From CBDFKJ01 sp965248805 (GTDB lineage Bacteria; Pseudomonadota; Alphaproteobacteria; UBA6615), in assembly GCA_965248805.1 (NCBI GenBank), contig CBDFKJ010000006.1:124001-188000 (forward strand): 64,000 bases of DNA. The letters run 5' to 3'. Below the pieces are notes generated by a model. That model was not told the DNA's origin. It was given only the letters and a program-made list of their open reading frames with translations, and made no database searches. Shown here in pieces: positions 45,651 through 55,665 of the stretch; the stretch's first letter is position 1; every line of letters starts with the position of its first letter. Made by a program: the position numbers and the translations under genes.

Positions 45651-48097
45651 ATGAGCGCCGCCCCCCCTTGCAAGCGATCGTCTGTATCGTCGCGCCGACC
45701 TGTCGAGCCTCGACTTCGCTGCGACCGACGACCTACCCGATTTCGCGGGCGTGCTCGGGCAGGAGCGGGCGCTGGATGCCATCCAATTCGGCGCACGCAT
45801 CCGTCGCCCCGGCTACAACCTGTTTGTGCTGGGCCCGCCGGGCTACGGCAAGCACAGCACCGTGCACACGGTGTTGGAGACCAAGGCCGCACAGGAGCCC
45901 GTGCCGCCGGATTGGGTCTATTTCAATAACTTCGACATGCCGCATCGGCCGCTTGCGGTGCAGTTGCCGCCGGGACGCGGCGCCGACCTGCGTGCCGCGA
46001 CGAACCGCCTCATCGAAGATATTCGGGCCGCCGTCCCGGCGGCGTTCGAAGGCGACGAATACCGCAGCCGCCTGCAGGCGATCGAAGAAGGTTTCCGCGA
46101 ACAACAGGAAAACACCCTGGAGAAGCTGCGCGAACGGGCGCGCGAGAAGTCGATCGCCCTCGTTCGCACGCCCCTCGGGTTCGCGCTGGCGCCGGTGCGC
46201 GACGGCGCGGTCATCAAGCCCGAGGTTTTTCGCAAGCTGGCGGCGGAGGATCGGCAGCGCATCGAGTCCGAGATCGAGGGGCCGCAGGAGGAGTTGGAAA
46301 AAATCTTTCAGCAGGCGCCGCGCCTGGATCAGGAGCGTCGCGACGCGATCCGCGAGCTGAACCGAGAGGTGACGGCGGCCACGATCCGCCACCCCATGGA
46401 CGCGCTGCGCACGCAGTTCGCCGACTTGCCGGCGGTCCTCGACCATCTGCAGACGGCGCAAGACGACCTGGTAGAGAACGTGCATTCAATCCTCGGGCTC
46501 GAGGCGGCGAGCCAGCAAGGGGAGACGGGACCGCATCTCATGCGCCGCGATGGCTTCAGCCGCTACGAGGTCAACCTGATCGTCGACCGTTCAGGCGAAA
46601 CCGGTGCGCCTGTGATCTACGAGGATCTGCCGACGTTGCCCAACTTGCTGGGCCGGGTCGAGCACCTCCAGCAATTGGGCGCGCTGGTCACCGACTTCAC
46701 GCTGGTCAAGCCCGGGGCGCTGCACCGCGCCAACGGCGGCTATCTGGTGCTTGACGTGCGCAAAGTTCTGACGCAGCCGCTCGCCTGGGAGGCGCTGAAA
46801 CGCGTGCTGAAGGCCGGCGAAATCGTGATCGAATCCCTCGGCCAGATGGCCAGCTTGATCAGCACGGTGTCTCTGCAGCCGGAGCCAATTCCCCTCGACG
46901 TGAAGGTGGTCTTCAGTGGCGACCGCATGCTGTACTACCTTCTCAGCGCGCTGGATCCGGAGTTTCCGGAGCTGTTCAAGGTCGCCGCCGATTTCGACGA
47001 CGATTTGGGGCGCGACGAGACTGCCAGTGGCGCTTACGCGCACCTCATCGCCACGCTCGCCCGGCGCAACGACATCCGGCCCATCGATCGCGGCGGCGTC
47101 CAGCGGTTGATTGAGTTTGGCTCGCGTCTGGCCGGCGATGCCGAAAAGCTTTCGCTCGGGATGTCGGCGCTGTGCGATCTGATGAGTGAATCCGACTTCT
47201 ACGCCGGCGAAGAGGCAACGGCGCAGGTCACGGCGCCGGCGAAGAGGCAACGGCGCAGGTCACGGCCGCGCATGTGCAGCGTGCGGTCGAATGCTCAGAT
47301 CCATCGGGCCAGTCGGTTGCGTGAACGGTCCCACGAGGCGATCACGCGCGACATCGTGCTGATCGATACGGAGGGCGCCAAGGTCGGCCAGATCAATGGC
47401 TTGAGCGTCATGCAGGTCGGCAATTTCCCGTTCGGGCAGCCGACGCGCGTAACCTGCGCGTGCGCGCATGGGCGATGGCAAGCTGATCGACATCGAACGC
47501 GAGGTCGAACTCGGCGGCCCACTGCACTCCAAGGGCGTGCTGATATTCTCTGGATACCTATCGTCGCGTTTTGCGCTCGACGTGCCGCTTTCCTTGTCGG
47601 CCAGCCTGGTATTCGAGCAGTCTTATGCCGGCGTCGAGGGCGATAGCGCCTCGTCGGCGGAACTGTATGTGCTGCTCTCGGCACTGTCCAAACTGCCGAT
47701 CAATCAAGCGTTTGCCGTCACGGGATCGGTCAATCAGCACGGCCAAGTCCAGGCGATCGGTGGCGTCAATGAAAAGATCGAGGGCTTCTTCGACATCTGT
47801 AATTCGCGCGGACTTACGGGCGGGCAGGGCGTGCTGATCCCCGCCGCGAACATCAAACACCTGATGCTGCGCGGCGATGTCGTCGAGGCGGTCGCAAGCG
47901 GCCGGTTCGATGTCTATCCCGTTGGGACTATAGATCAGGGGATCGAGGTGCTAACGGGTGTGCCGGCGGGCGAACGCGATGAGCGAGGACGCTTCCCCGA
48001 CGGCACGGTGAACGCCCGGGTCGAGGCGCGGCTCCAGGCCTTCGCGGCGGCGCGCCGGGCTTTCGCGCGCAGGGGAGCCGAGGACCCCGAGCCATGA
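45651..48097 (+). pseudogene. Lon-like ATP-dependent protease (S16 family), multiply frameshifted
   Basis: ATG 45651 runs into a 7-C tract (45661-45667); with six Cs the frame continues correctly as RLYRRADLSSLDFAATDDLP. The ATPase part has Walker A GPPGYGKHS. A 32-bp tandem duplication at 47203-47266 breaks the frame, and a further indel near 47290 restores it. The segment DTEGAKVGQINGLSVMQVG follows. An extra base near 47455 shifts to the frame of the protease domain. Its catalytic serine and lysine are intact in EGDSASSAELY and GGVNEKIEGFFD. Four lesions make full-length translation impossible. A GTG at 45751 is the likely automatic start. The family lacks the classical Lon N-domain. Confidence 0.85.
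47203..47266 (+). repeat. Perfect 32-bp tandem duplication inside the Lon-like gene
   Basis: Two identical 32-base units, 47203-47234 and 47235-47266, each beginning GCCGGCGAAGAGG and ending GGTCACGGC. Because 32 is not a multiple of three, the duplication itself shifts the frame. It is recent, since the units have not diverged. Confidence 0.95.
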
Positions 48098-48954
48098 GCG
48101 CGCAAGACGATCCCCTGTTCTCTCGCGTCCTCGTGGCGCTCGACGCCTCCGGCGACAATGTCCTGTGTCTGGAGTGCGCGGCCCAGGTGGCGGCGGGGTT
48201 GCAGAGCCGTATCGCCGGCCTGTTCGTCGAGGATCAGGAATTGCTCCATCTGGCCGGGCTGCCGTTCTCGCGCGAGGTGGTGGTCTCCGCGCGCGCGTCC
48301 CGCATTCTCGAGACCGAGGACGTATTGCGCGAATGGCAGCGGCCCGCCGCGGTCGCCCGCAGGCGCTTGCGCGAGGCTGCCTTGCGACGTCGGCTGGAGT
48401 GGGAGTTCACAGTGTTGGGCGCGGCCGCATTGATACGGAGTTGGCGGCCTCGGCGAGCGAGCACGACTTGCTGGTGATCGGCAAGTCCGCCGGCGACGTG
48501 GCCCGGCGCGGGCACATGAGCGGCGCGGCACAGCGCATGGCGGCGCTGGGCGCGCGCAGCCATTCTATTTGTGGGGCGGTCGGGCGAGCGCGTTCAAGGG
48601 CCTGTCGGTGTGCCTTTCATGGGTGCGCAGGCCGGCCCACGGGCCCTGCGCTTGGCCGCGCGTATCGCAAGCGCTGCCGGCCAGCATGTCGTGGTCGTTC
48701 TCGTCGCGACGGCGCCTGGGGATGTGGCGTCGCTCCGTGAACAAGCCGCCGAGGCGCTGGGCTCAGTGGAGCACGAATTCCTCGCGCCGGACCGCGACGA
48801 CGCCGAAGGGATGGTCGAGGCTTTGTGTGCGGCGGAGACCGGGCTGATATTGATCGACGAGCAGTCGCCGGCGCTTGATCGTGCACAGTTTGAGTGCCTG
48901 GTGCTGAATGCACGCTGCCCTGTCCTGGTCCTGCGTCGGCCGCAGACACCGTAG
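48094..48954 (+). pseudogene. Universal stress-like protein, frameshifted
   Basis: The ATG overlaps the Lon-like gene stop as ATGA, so the two are translationally coupled. The start SRVLVALDASGDNVLCLECA is a Usp fold. The frame shifts near 48425 into ASEHDLLVIGKSAGDVARRG and again near 48560 into GVPFMGAQAGPRALRLAARI, ending LNARCPVLVLRRP. Two indels in 860 bases leave three fragments. The intact form would be about 285 residues, a two-domain Usp-like protein. It has decayed together with its coupled protease gene. Confidence 0.7.
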
Positions 48955-49223
48955 CCCGCGCACGCCTCAGGGGCAGTTATCCTGACATTTCTGCGTTCGT
49001 CGGGAACGATCTGCGCTTGCTCTGAGAGTATGCGCTAGGAAGCCTTTGAAGTTCCGCTGCGATCGCGGTACCTACCACTTGAAAATCGCTCGATAATTCA
49101 CAAAATCGAGCGGCGAAATGATGCGGGCGCCAGCCGTCTCGCCTGACCGGCAGGATGATCGGCGGCGAGTGGGACAAGCGGGCGACGCCGCAGCGAGAAA
49201 CGGCGACGGGGAGTGGGACGGCT

Positions 49224-50168
49224 ATGGATACACTCGTGGACATTCGTGGCTTGACCAAGGCCTTCGGCCCGGTCAAGGCCGTCCAGGACATATCCTTTTC
49301 GGTCAGCCGGGGTGAGGTGCTGGGCTTTCTCGGACCCAACGGCGCCGGCAAGTCCACGGCCATGAAGATGCTCAGCGGCTACTATCGGCCCACGGGCGGT
49401 AGCGCCACCGTTTGCGGCTTCGACATCGTTACCCAGGCCATCGACGTACAAAGGCGTCTCGGCTATTTGCCGGAGGGAGCGCCGCTCTATGGTGATCTAT
49501 CGGTATTGGGGCTGCTGCGCTTCGCAGCCGATGTGCGGGGCTACTCGGGCGCCGAGAAGCGCCGCCGGGTCGACAAAGCGGTCGAGCTGGTCGAATTGAG
49601 CTCGGTGGCGCAGCGTCCGGTTGAGACCCTATCGAAGGGCTTCAAGCGCCGGGTCGGATTGGCGCAGGCGCTGTTGCATGACCCGGAGGTCTTGATTCTC
49701 GATGAGCCGACCGATGGGTTGGATCCCAATCAAAAGCACCAGGTGCGATTGCTGCTGAAACAGATGGCCGGCGACAAGGCGATCATAATCTCCACCCACA
49801 TACTGGAGGAGGTTGACGCCGTGTGCACCCGGGCCATCGTTATCAGCCAAGGCAAGCTGGTCGCCGACGCCAAGCCATCGGAGATCGAGGAACGTTCGCG
49901 CTATCACAATGCGGTGTTGCTGCGCGTACAGATCGACGCGGCCGAGCGCGTTCAGAAGGCGCTATCCGGACTCGCCTACATCGCCGATGTCGAACGGTTC
50001 GGTGACGTCGACGGAGCCACGCAGTTGTTGGCGTTGCCGGCGGGCGGCGCCGACATCCTGGAGGCCGTGCGCGGAACCGCGAGCAAGGAAGGTATCAACG
50101 TCGACCAAATATACGTCGAACGTGGACGGCTGGACGACGTCTTTCGGCAGCTTACCGCAGGTTCCTAG
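49224..50168 (+). CDS. ABC-2 type transporter ATPase (GldA-like)
   Basis: 314 residues from ATG 49224, preceded by GGGGAGTGGGACGG; the frame is open to 49155 but those residues are not family-like. Walker A GPNGAGKST, Q-loop-like LPEGAPLY, signature LSKGFKRRVGLAQALL, Walker B VLILDEPTDGLD and the H-loop STHILEEV are all present. The C-terminal 90 residues form the extra domain found in GldA and related exporters. First gene of a four-gene run with an ABC-2 permease, a GldG-like protein and a DUF4340 protein. Confidence 0.92.
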   Translation: MDTLVDIRGLTKAFGPVKAVQDISFSVSRGEVLGFLGPNGAGKSTAMKMLSGYYRPTGGSATVCGFDIVTQAIDVQRRLGYLPEGAPLYGDLSVLGLLRFAADVRGYSGAEKRRRVDKAVELVELSSVAQRPVETLSKGFKRRVGLAQALLHDPEVLILDEPTDGLDPNQKHQVRLLLKQMAGDKAIIISTHILEEVDAVCTRAIVISQGKLVADAKPSEIEERSRYHNAVLLRVQIDAAERVQKALSGLAYIADVERFGDVDGATQLLALPAGGADILEAVRGTASKEGINVDQIYVERGRLDDVFRQLTAGS

Positions 50169-50180
50169 GAGGCGAGCGCG

Positions 50181-50915
50181 ATGAACATAGTCTTGGTCAT
50201 TTGCCGCCGCGAGCTGACGGCCTATTTCACTTCGCCGCTGGCGTATGTGTTCATCGTCATCTTCCTGGCGTTAAGCGGCAGTCTTACCTTCTATCTCGGC
50301 GGCTTCCTCGACCGCGGTCAGGCCGACCTGCAGCCCTTCTTCGAGTTCCATCCTTGGCTCTATCTCTTCCTCATACCCGCCATCGGCATGCGGCTATGGG
50401 CCGAGGAGCGCAAATCCGGCACACTGGAATTCCTGATGACGTTGCCGGTCAACACGGTGCAGGCCGTAGTCGGCAAGTTCCTGGCGGCGTGGCTGTTCAC
50501 CGGCATCGCCTTGGCGTTGACCTTTCCCATTTGGATTACGGTCAACTATCTGGGCAATCCCGACAACGGCGTCATCTTCACCGCCTATGTGGGCAGTTGG
50601 CTCATGGCGGGCGGGTTTTTGGCGCTCAGCGCCTGCGTGTCGGCGCTGACCAAGAACCAAGTGATTGCGTTCGTGCTGGCTGCCACCCTGTGCTTCGCCT
50701 TCCTGATGAGCGGTGTCGAGCTGGTGCAGGCGTTCTTCCGTGGCTGGGCGTCGGAAGCCGTCGTCGACGAGGTTGCGCAGCTCAGCTTCCTGACCAATTT
50801 CTTCGACATTGCGCAGGGGGTCCTCGACTTGCAGGCTATCGTATTTTTCCTGTCGCTGATCGGCATTGCGCTGATCGTCAACGTCGCCATTGTAGAGTTC
50901 AAGAAGGGCGCCTAG
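50181..50915 (+). CDS. ABC-2 type permease (GldF-like)
   Basis: 244-residue inner-membrane protein with six helices. It starts MNIVLVICRRELTAYFTSPL, the typical N-terminus of ABC-2 permeases that follow a GldA-like ATPase. It has the cytoplasmic motif ERKSGTLEFLMTLPV and ends IVNVAIVEFKKGA. AGGAGG lies before the ATG. The gaps are 12 bases to the ATPase gene and 10 to the GldG-like gene. Confidence 0.92.
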   Translation: MNIVLVICRRELTAYFTSPLAYVFIVIFLALSGSLTFYLGGFLDRGQADLQPFFEFHPWLYLFLIPAIGMRLWAEERKSGTLEFLMTLPVNTVQAVVGKFLAAWLFTGIALALTFPIWITVNYLGNPDNGVIFTAYVGSWLMAGGFLALSACVSALTKNQVIAFVLAATLCFAFLMSGVELVQAFFRGWASEAVVDEVAQLSFLTNFFDIAQGVLDLQAIVFFLSLIGIALIVNVAIVEFKKGA

Positions 50916-50925
50916 GGAGGCTGCG

Positions 50926-52833
50926 ATGCTGAAGATGATCGATACCGCCGACCGCAACCTCCTGGCCTGCCTTGGGATTGTTCTGGCCATCATCTTGTTC
51001 CTGGCGATCAACGTCCTTGCCGGTCGCGTCCTGGATACGGCGCGCGCCGACCTGACCGAAGACTCGCTGTACACGGTCTCGGAGGGCACGAAGTTGGTGC
51101 TAAGCGCCATCGACGAGCCGATCACCATTCGCATGTACAAATCCGCCCAGATCAAGGATCTGGGCGCGTATATGGTCAGCCACGCCGAACGCGTCGAACA
51201 ATTGCTGGACGAGTATGTCCGGCTTGCGGACGGCAAACTGACCGTTGAGTACTACAACCCGCAGCCGTTTTCTCCGGAAGAGGACCTGGCGGTTGCCGAC
51301 GGCCTGCGCGGCATGACGTTGGGGGCCGAAGGCACGCAGTCCTACTTCGGCCTGGCGGGCAGCAACAGCACTGACGATATCGACACCATTGGGTTCCTGG
51401 CGCCGGAGCGCGGGAACTTCCTGGAGTACGATCTCACGCGCATGATCAACAACCTGGCGAAGCCGGATAAGGCGATCGTCGCCATAATGGGCGACCTGCC
51501 GGTGCGCGGTACGCAGATGGACGGTTTCCGGACGTGGCTGGTGCTCGATCAGATGAGCCAGTTCTTCGACGTGCGGTTCCTGCCGCGCCAGATCGAAAAA
51601 ATTCCCGACGACGTCGTGGTGCTGATGCTGGTGCACCCACAGAAGATCGAGGATAAGTCGTTGTACGCGGTCGACCAATACGTCATGGGCGGCGGGCGTG
51701 TGCTCGCGTTCATGGACCCCTTCGCGGAGGTATTGAAGGGGCGCATGCAGCCGGGTCAGGATCCGCCGGACACCTCGATCGAAGACTTGGAGCCCTTGCT
51801 CGCCTCGTGGGGCGTGCACATGGAAGCGGACAAGTTCGTCGGTGACCGCGTCGCCGCCCGTCAGGTCCAGGCCATGGACAGCAACCGCCGCCCGGTCGTC
51901 GCGAAGTATCTGGCCTGGCTCACGATGGAGCAGGCGAACCTGGCGAGCGAAGACGTGATCACCGCAAGCGCGCGGCGTATCCTCCTCAATTCCGTCGGCG
52001 CGATCGAAGCGCGCGAAGGGGCGACCACGGCGATCACGCCGCTAATCGTCACAAGCCCGGAGAGCAACTACATACAAATTTCGAAAATCAAGGTGCAGCC
52101 CAATCCGGTCGGCCTGCTGGCGGAATTTCAATCGGCCGACAGATCGTTCGTTATTGCGGGGCGGGTAACCGGTCCGGTAACCAGTGCCTTTCCCGACGGT
52201 CCACCCGAGGATGTCGAGGACGAAGAGGTCCGTGCTGCGCACGTTGCCGAGGCGGTCGCGCCGCTCAATCTGGTGCTGGTCGCCGATGGCGACATGCTGT
52301 CGGACGCCACATGGGCCCGGCGCCAGCGCGTGCTGGGTCAAACCTACTCAATTCCGGTCGCCAGCAACGCCGACTTCGTCATCAGCGCGCTCGACAACCT
52401 GAGCGGCAGCGAGGGCCTTATGGGGCTGCACGGTCGCGGCCTCACCCTGCGGCCGTTCGAGGTGCTGCAGGCCATGGAGCAGGAAGCCGAGAACCGGTAT
52501 CGCGCCAAGGAGCAGGAACTGCTGGCCGGTATTGAAGTTACGCAATCCAAGATCGCCGAACTGCAGCAGCAGGAACCCGAAGTGGCCGCGGTCGCTCTGC
52601 TGACCTCCGAACAGCAAGACATGATCGAGGATTTCCGTTCGCAGATGATCGACCAGCGTCGGGAGTTGCGCGAAGTGCAGTTTGCATTGCGTCAGGACGT
52701 CGAACGGCTCGAAACGCAACTCAAGGCGCTCAATATCTGGGCGGTGCCTGTGGTAATCGGATTGGTGGCGATGGTCTTGGCGCTGATACGTCGCTTCCGT
52801 GCGGCGCGCTTCCAAGCCTCCATCGCGCACTAG
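50926..52833 (+). CDS. GldG-like ABC transporter auxiliary protein
   Basis: 635 residues with one helix at each end: LACLGIVLAIILFLAINVLAG near the N-terminus and IWAVPVVIGLVAMVLALI near the C-terminus. The large periplasmic domain between them has the GldG-type pattern DLTEDSLYTVSEGTKLVL, KPDKAIVAIMGDLPV and MGGGRVLAFMDPFAEV (ABC_transp_aux family). A glutamine-rich coiled-coil segment precedes the last helix. In Flavobacterium the related proteins serve gliding; in proteobacteria the module is uncharacterised and gliding should not be assumed. Confidence 0.9.
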   Translation: MLKMIDTADRNLLACLGIVLAIILFLAINVLAGRVLDTARADLTEDSLYTVSEGTKLVLSAIDEPITIRMYKSAQIKDLGAYMVSHAERVEQLLDEYVRLADGKLTVEYYNPQPFSPEEDLAVADGLRGMTLGAEGTQSYFGLAGSNSTDDIDTIGFLAPERGNFLEYDLTRMINNLAKPDKAIVAIMGDLPVRGTQMDGFRTWLVLDQMSQFFDVRFLPRQIEKIPDDVVVLMLVHPQKIEDKSLYAVDQYVMGGGRVLAFMDPFAEVLKGRMQPGQDPPDTSIEDLEPLLASWGVHMEADKFVGDRVAARQVQAMDSNRRPVVAKYLAWLTMEQANLASEDVITASARRILLNSVGAIEAREGATTAITPLIVTSPESNYIQISKIKVQPNPVGLLAEFQSADRSFVIAGRVTGPVTSAFPDGPPEDVEDEEVRAAHVAEAVAPLNLVLVADGDMLSDATWARRQRVLGQTYSIPVASNADFVISALDNLSGSEGLMGLHGRGLTLRPFEVLQAMEQEAENRYRAKEQELLAGIEVTQSKIAELQQQEPEVAAVALLTSEQQDMIEDFRSQMIDQRRELREVQFALRQDVERLETQLKALNIWAVPVVIGLVAMVLALIRRFRAARFQASIAH

Positions 52834-52869
52834 TTTGCGGTCGTTCGGCAAGGTGGAAGGGGAAACGCC

Positions 52870-54105
52870 ATGAACCCAAGGGCCTTCAAATCGCTCGCTC
52901 TGGCCACGGTCGTGACGGTAGTCGCCGCGATCGTCGCCGTCGTCGTGCAGCCCACCGTGTCCACCGTGAGTGTCAACAACGAGCCGGCGTTCGAGGATTT
53001 GCGGCGGGCACCCGACGCCGTCGCCAGCGCCGTGATCGAAGCGCGCGAGAGCAGGGTCGCGATGCACCGTCTGCCGGACGACACCTGGGTGGCCACCGAT
53101 CGCGACGAATATCCTGTCAAGTCCGACCAGGTGCGCCGGCTGATCGCCGAAATGGCGGACATGCAGCTAATCGAACGAAAGACTAACCGGACCGAGCGGT
53201 TCAAGCGGCTCGCGCTCGAGGCCGTCGAAGAGGAAGACTCGACCTCGCGGCTGGTACGATTGTACGACAGCGGCAGTAACCTGCTGGCCGAGGCGATTAT
53301 CGGACGCCGCCGGCAAAGGACAACCGGCGTGCAGACGGAAGGCACCTATATCCGCAAACCGCAGCAAGCACAGGCGTGGCTGGCAAGCGGCGCCGTCGGT
53401 ATCGGCGGCGAGCTGGCGGATTGGCTCGAGGACGAAGTCCTCAATATTTTCAGCAAGACCGTGCAGCAGGTGGAGGTCAATGCGGTCGGCGGCGGGGCCT
53501 ACACCGCGTACAAGGACACGCCCGACGTGGCCCTGAAGGTCATCAGCGATCTGCCGGAGGGCAAGAAAGTGCGCGACGGCTCCCTCAGCCGCCTAGCTGC
53601 GGGATTGAGCAACGTCGACTTGGTCGACGTCATGCCGCGCGAGGATTTCGTGCTGCCCGAGGAGCACCTTATCACCACCTACCATACGTTCGACGGTATC
53701 GAAGTCAGGGTCGAGCTTGGCGAGATCGATGAGACGGGCTGGGCGACATTCGCAGCGCAATATCTCGGCACCGAGGGCGAGGTGGACGCGGAAGCTGCCG
53801 CGGCGGCCGAGGCGCTGGTCGAGGAAGTCAACGCCCGTGCCGGAAATTGGGCCTATCAACTGCAGGATCATGTGTACTCGCGGCTCACCGTAGCACTGGC
53901 CGACATCATCGAGGACATTCCGCCTGAGGGTGCGGCCGGCGACGATCCCGCCGCCATGATTCCCGGCATGCCGCAGCTTGGCCCGCCCGGTGGCGCGCAA
54001 CAGCAGATCCCGCCGGAGGTCCTGCAGCAGTTGCTCCAGCAACAGCTGCAACAACAGCAACCGCAACAAGCCGCGCCGCCGGTCTTACCCGCACCGGCAC
54101 CCTAG
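52870..54105 (+). CDS. DUF4340 domain protein
   Basis: 411-residue membrane-anchored periplasmic protein. A single N-terminal helix (SLALATVVTVVAAIVAVVV) is followed by two DUF4340-type repeats, with MHRLPDDTWVATDRDEYPV and a predicted beta-rich body. The C-terminus is a low-complexity glutamine-proline tail from about residue 375 (EVLQQLLQQQLQQQQPQQ), which is unusual in length and may be disordered. It starts 36 bases after the GldG-like gene with GGAAGGGGA upstream. DUF4340 proteins habitually accompany GldG-like genes, so it is probably part of the same envelope complex. Confidence 0.88.
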   Translation: MNPRAFKSLALATVVTVVAAIVAVVVQPTVSTVSVNNEPAFEDLRRAPDAVASAVIEARESRVAMHRLPDDTWVATDRDEYPVKSDQVRRLIAEMADMQLIERKTNRTERFKRLALEAVEEEDSTSRLVRLYDSGSNLLAEAIIGRRRQRTTGVQTEGTYIRKPQQAQAWLASGAVGIGGELADWLEDEVLNIFSKTVQQVEVNAVGGGAYTAYKDTPDVALKVISDLPEGKKVRDGSLSRLAAGLSNVDLVDVMPREDFVLPEEHLITTYHTFDGIEVRVELGEIDETGWATFAAQYLGTEGEVDAEAAAAAEALVEEVNARAGNWAYQLQDHVYSRLTVALADIIEDIPPEGAAGDDPAAMIPGMPQLGPPGGAQQQIPPEVLQQLLQQQLQQQQPQQAAPPVLPAPAP

Positions 54106-54238
54106 GCACGGTTTGCGGGCGCCGCCGCGCGTCGCGAAATCGCCGCAATGCGCACAAACTGCTGCCCCATGACCATGGCGCACTAGCGCGCGAGTGAGCC
54201 CCAGCGCTCACCTTCGCTCACGTCCCGGGAGACGCCCC

Positions 54239-55579
54239 ATGCTCGTACCACGAACCCTGGCCGCTGGCGCGGCCGTCGGCCTCATGCTCGTCGGCGCGCA
54301 ACCTGCGCAAGCGTTTTGCGGCTTTTACGTTGCCAAGGCGGACACCAGCCTCTTCAACGAGGCGTCCAAGGTCGCCATCGTCCGCAACGACGGCAAGACC
54401 GTCATCACGATGGCCAATGACTATCGGGGCGAGTTGCAGGAATTCGCGATCGTCATTCCGGTGCCGGACGTGCTGGAGCGTGAGCAGATCAACGTCGCCG
54501 AGAACGGGCTGATCGACCACCTGGACGCCTATACAGCGCCGCGGCTGGTGGAGTATTTCGATCACGATCCGTGCGCGCCCCAGCTCGTCGAGCGCTTCGC
54601 GTTGAACGCCGTGCGGGCCCCTGCAGCGGTGGCCCAGGCGCGCCAATCGGGCGTCACCATCGAGGCGACCTACACGGTCGGTGAGTACGACATCCTGATC
54701 CTGTCGGCGCAGGAGAGCACTGGACTGAAGACCTGGCTGGTCGACAACGGCTACCGTCTGCCCGACGGGGTCGAGCCGCTGCTCGACGACTACCTCGCCG
54801 ATGGCATGAAGTTCTTCGTCGCCAAGGTGAATATCGCCGAGCAAGGCCGGCTCGGCTTCACCTATCTGCGGCCGTTGCAGATCGCCTTCGATTCAGACGC
54901 GTTCATGCTGCCGATCCGCCTCGGCATGGTCAACGCCGACGGCCCGCAGGAGCTGTTCGTGTTCACGCTGACGCGTAACGGCCGCGTCGAGGCGGCCAAC
55001 TACCCGAATGTCTATCTGCCGTCGGACATCGACGTGCCGTTGTTCGTCAAGGGCGAGTTCGGCGATTTCTATGGTGCGCTGTTCGACCAACAGGTCGCGC
55101 AGACGCAGCGGCGCGCGGTGTTCCTTGAGTACGCCTGGGACATGGGCTGGTGCGATCCGTGTGCTGCCGACCCGTTGAGCGTCGCCCAGTTGCGCGATCT
55201 TGGCGTGTTCTGGATCGACGCCGCGCAGGCGCGGCGCGGCCAGGCGCGCGACGTCTATGTCACGCGCCTGCATCTGCGCTATGACGCGGAACATTTTCCC
55301 CAGGATCTGGAGTTCCGCGAGACCGATAACCGCACCAACTTCCAGGGCCGCTACGTGCTGCGTCATCCCTGGCAGGGCGAGGCGACCTGCGAGGCGGCGC
55401 GGCAGTACTTCGTCGACCTCGACCAGCGCTTCGAGCAGGAGGCGCAGACACTGGCGTCGCTCACTGGCTGGTCGGTCGACGGTATCCGTACCAAGATGGC
55501 CGACGGCGGCCAGGTCCGCCCCGCGGCAGCCACGCAGGACGAGGCCCCGTGGTGGCGGCGCCTCTGGCAGCGGCGGTAG
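54239..55579 (+). CDS. DUF2330 family secreted protein
   Basis: 446 residues from ATG 54239 (CGGGAG upstream). The signal peptide LVPRTLAAGAAVGLMLVG is cleaved after AQA, exposing FCGFYVAKADTSLFNEASK, the DUF2330 hallmark that starts with the conserved cysteine motif. Further family motifs: QEFAIVIPVP, AYTAPRLVEYFDHDPC and LRPLQIAFDSD. A pair of cysteines lies in GWCDPCAADPLS. The usual C-terminal anchor helix is absent and the tail ends DEAPWWRRLWQRR. It follows the ABC module after about 130 bases on the same strand. Function unknown. Confidence 0.85.
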   Translation: MLVPRTLAAGAAVGLMLVGAQPAQAFCGFYVAKADTSLFNEASKVAIVRNDGKTVITMANDYRGELQEFAIVIPVPDVLEREQINVAENGLIDHLDAYTAPRLVEYFDHDPCAPQLVERFALNAVRAPAAVAQARQSGVTIEATYTVGEYDILILSAQESTGLKTWLVDNGYRLPDGVEPLLDDYLADGMKFFVAKVNIAEQGRLGFTYLRPLQIAFDSDAFMLPIRLGMVNADGPQELFVFTLTRNGRVEAANYPNVYLPSDIDVPLFVKGEFGDFYGALFDQQVAQTQRRAVFLEYAWDMGWCDPCAADPLSVAQLRDLGVFWIDAAQARRGQARDVYVTRLHLRYDAEHFPQDLEFRETDNRTNFQGRYVLRHPWQGEATCEAARQYFVDLDQRFEQEAQTLASLTGWSVDGIRTKMADGGQVRPAAATQDEAPWWRRLWQRR

Positions 55580-55636
55580 GCGGCTGAGCGCGGCCGGTGC
55601 GCCCCCCGTCGCATTCGGCGGCTAGTGCCTGGTAGA

Positions 55637-55665
55637 CCTCACCCTTCGACGGGCTCAGGATGAGG
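55637..55665. repeat. Palindromic repeat of the CTTCGACGGGCTCAGGATGA type
   Basis: CCTCACCCTTCGACGGGCTC followed by AGGATGAGG forms an imperfect palindrome (CCTCA/TGAGG ends). Sequences of this type are common small intergenic repeats in alphaproteobacteria, and many annotated proteins end HPEPVEG because of them. Only one copy is present in this window. Confidence 0.6.

Noticed and set aside
45400..45800. N-terminal extension of the rhomboid protease back to 45800
   Set aside because: The extension is serine/arginine-rich shadow sequence overlapping the Lon-like gene; the ATG at 45416 gives a normal rhomboid length.
49224..52833. Gliding motility apparatus
   Set aside because: Only the Gld A/F/G-like parts are present. 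The family names come from Flavobacterium, and alphaproteobacteria with this module lack the rest of the machinery.
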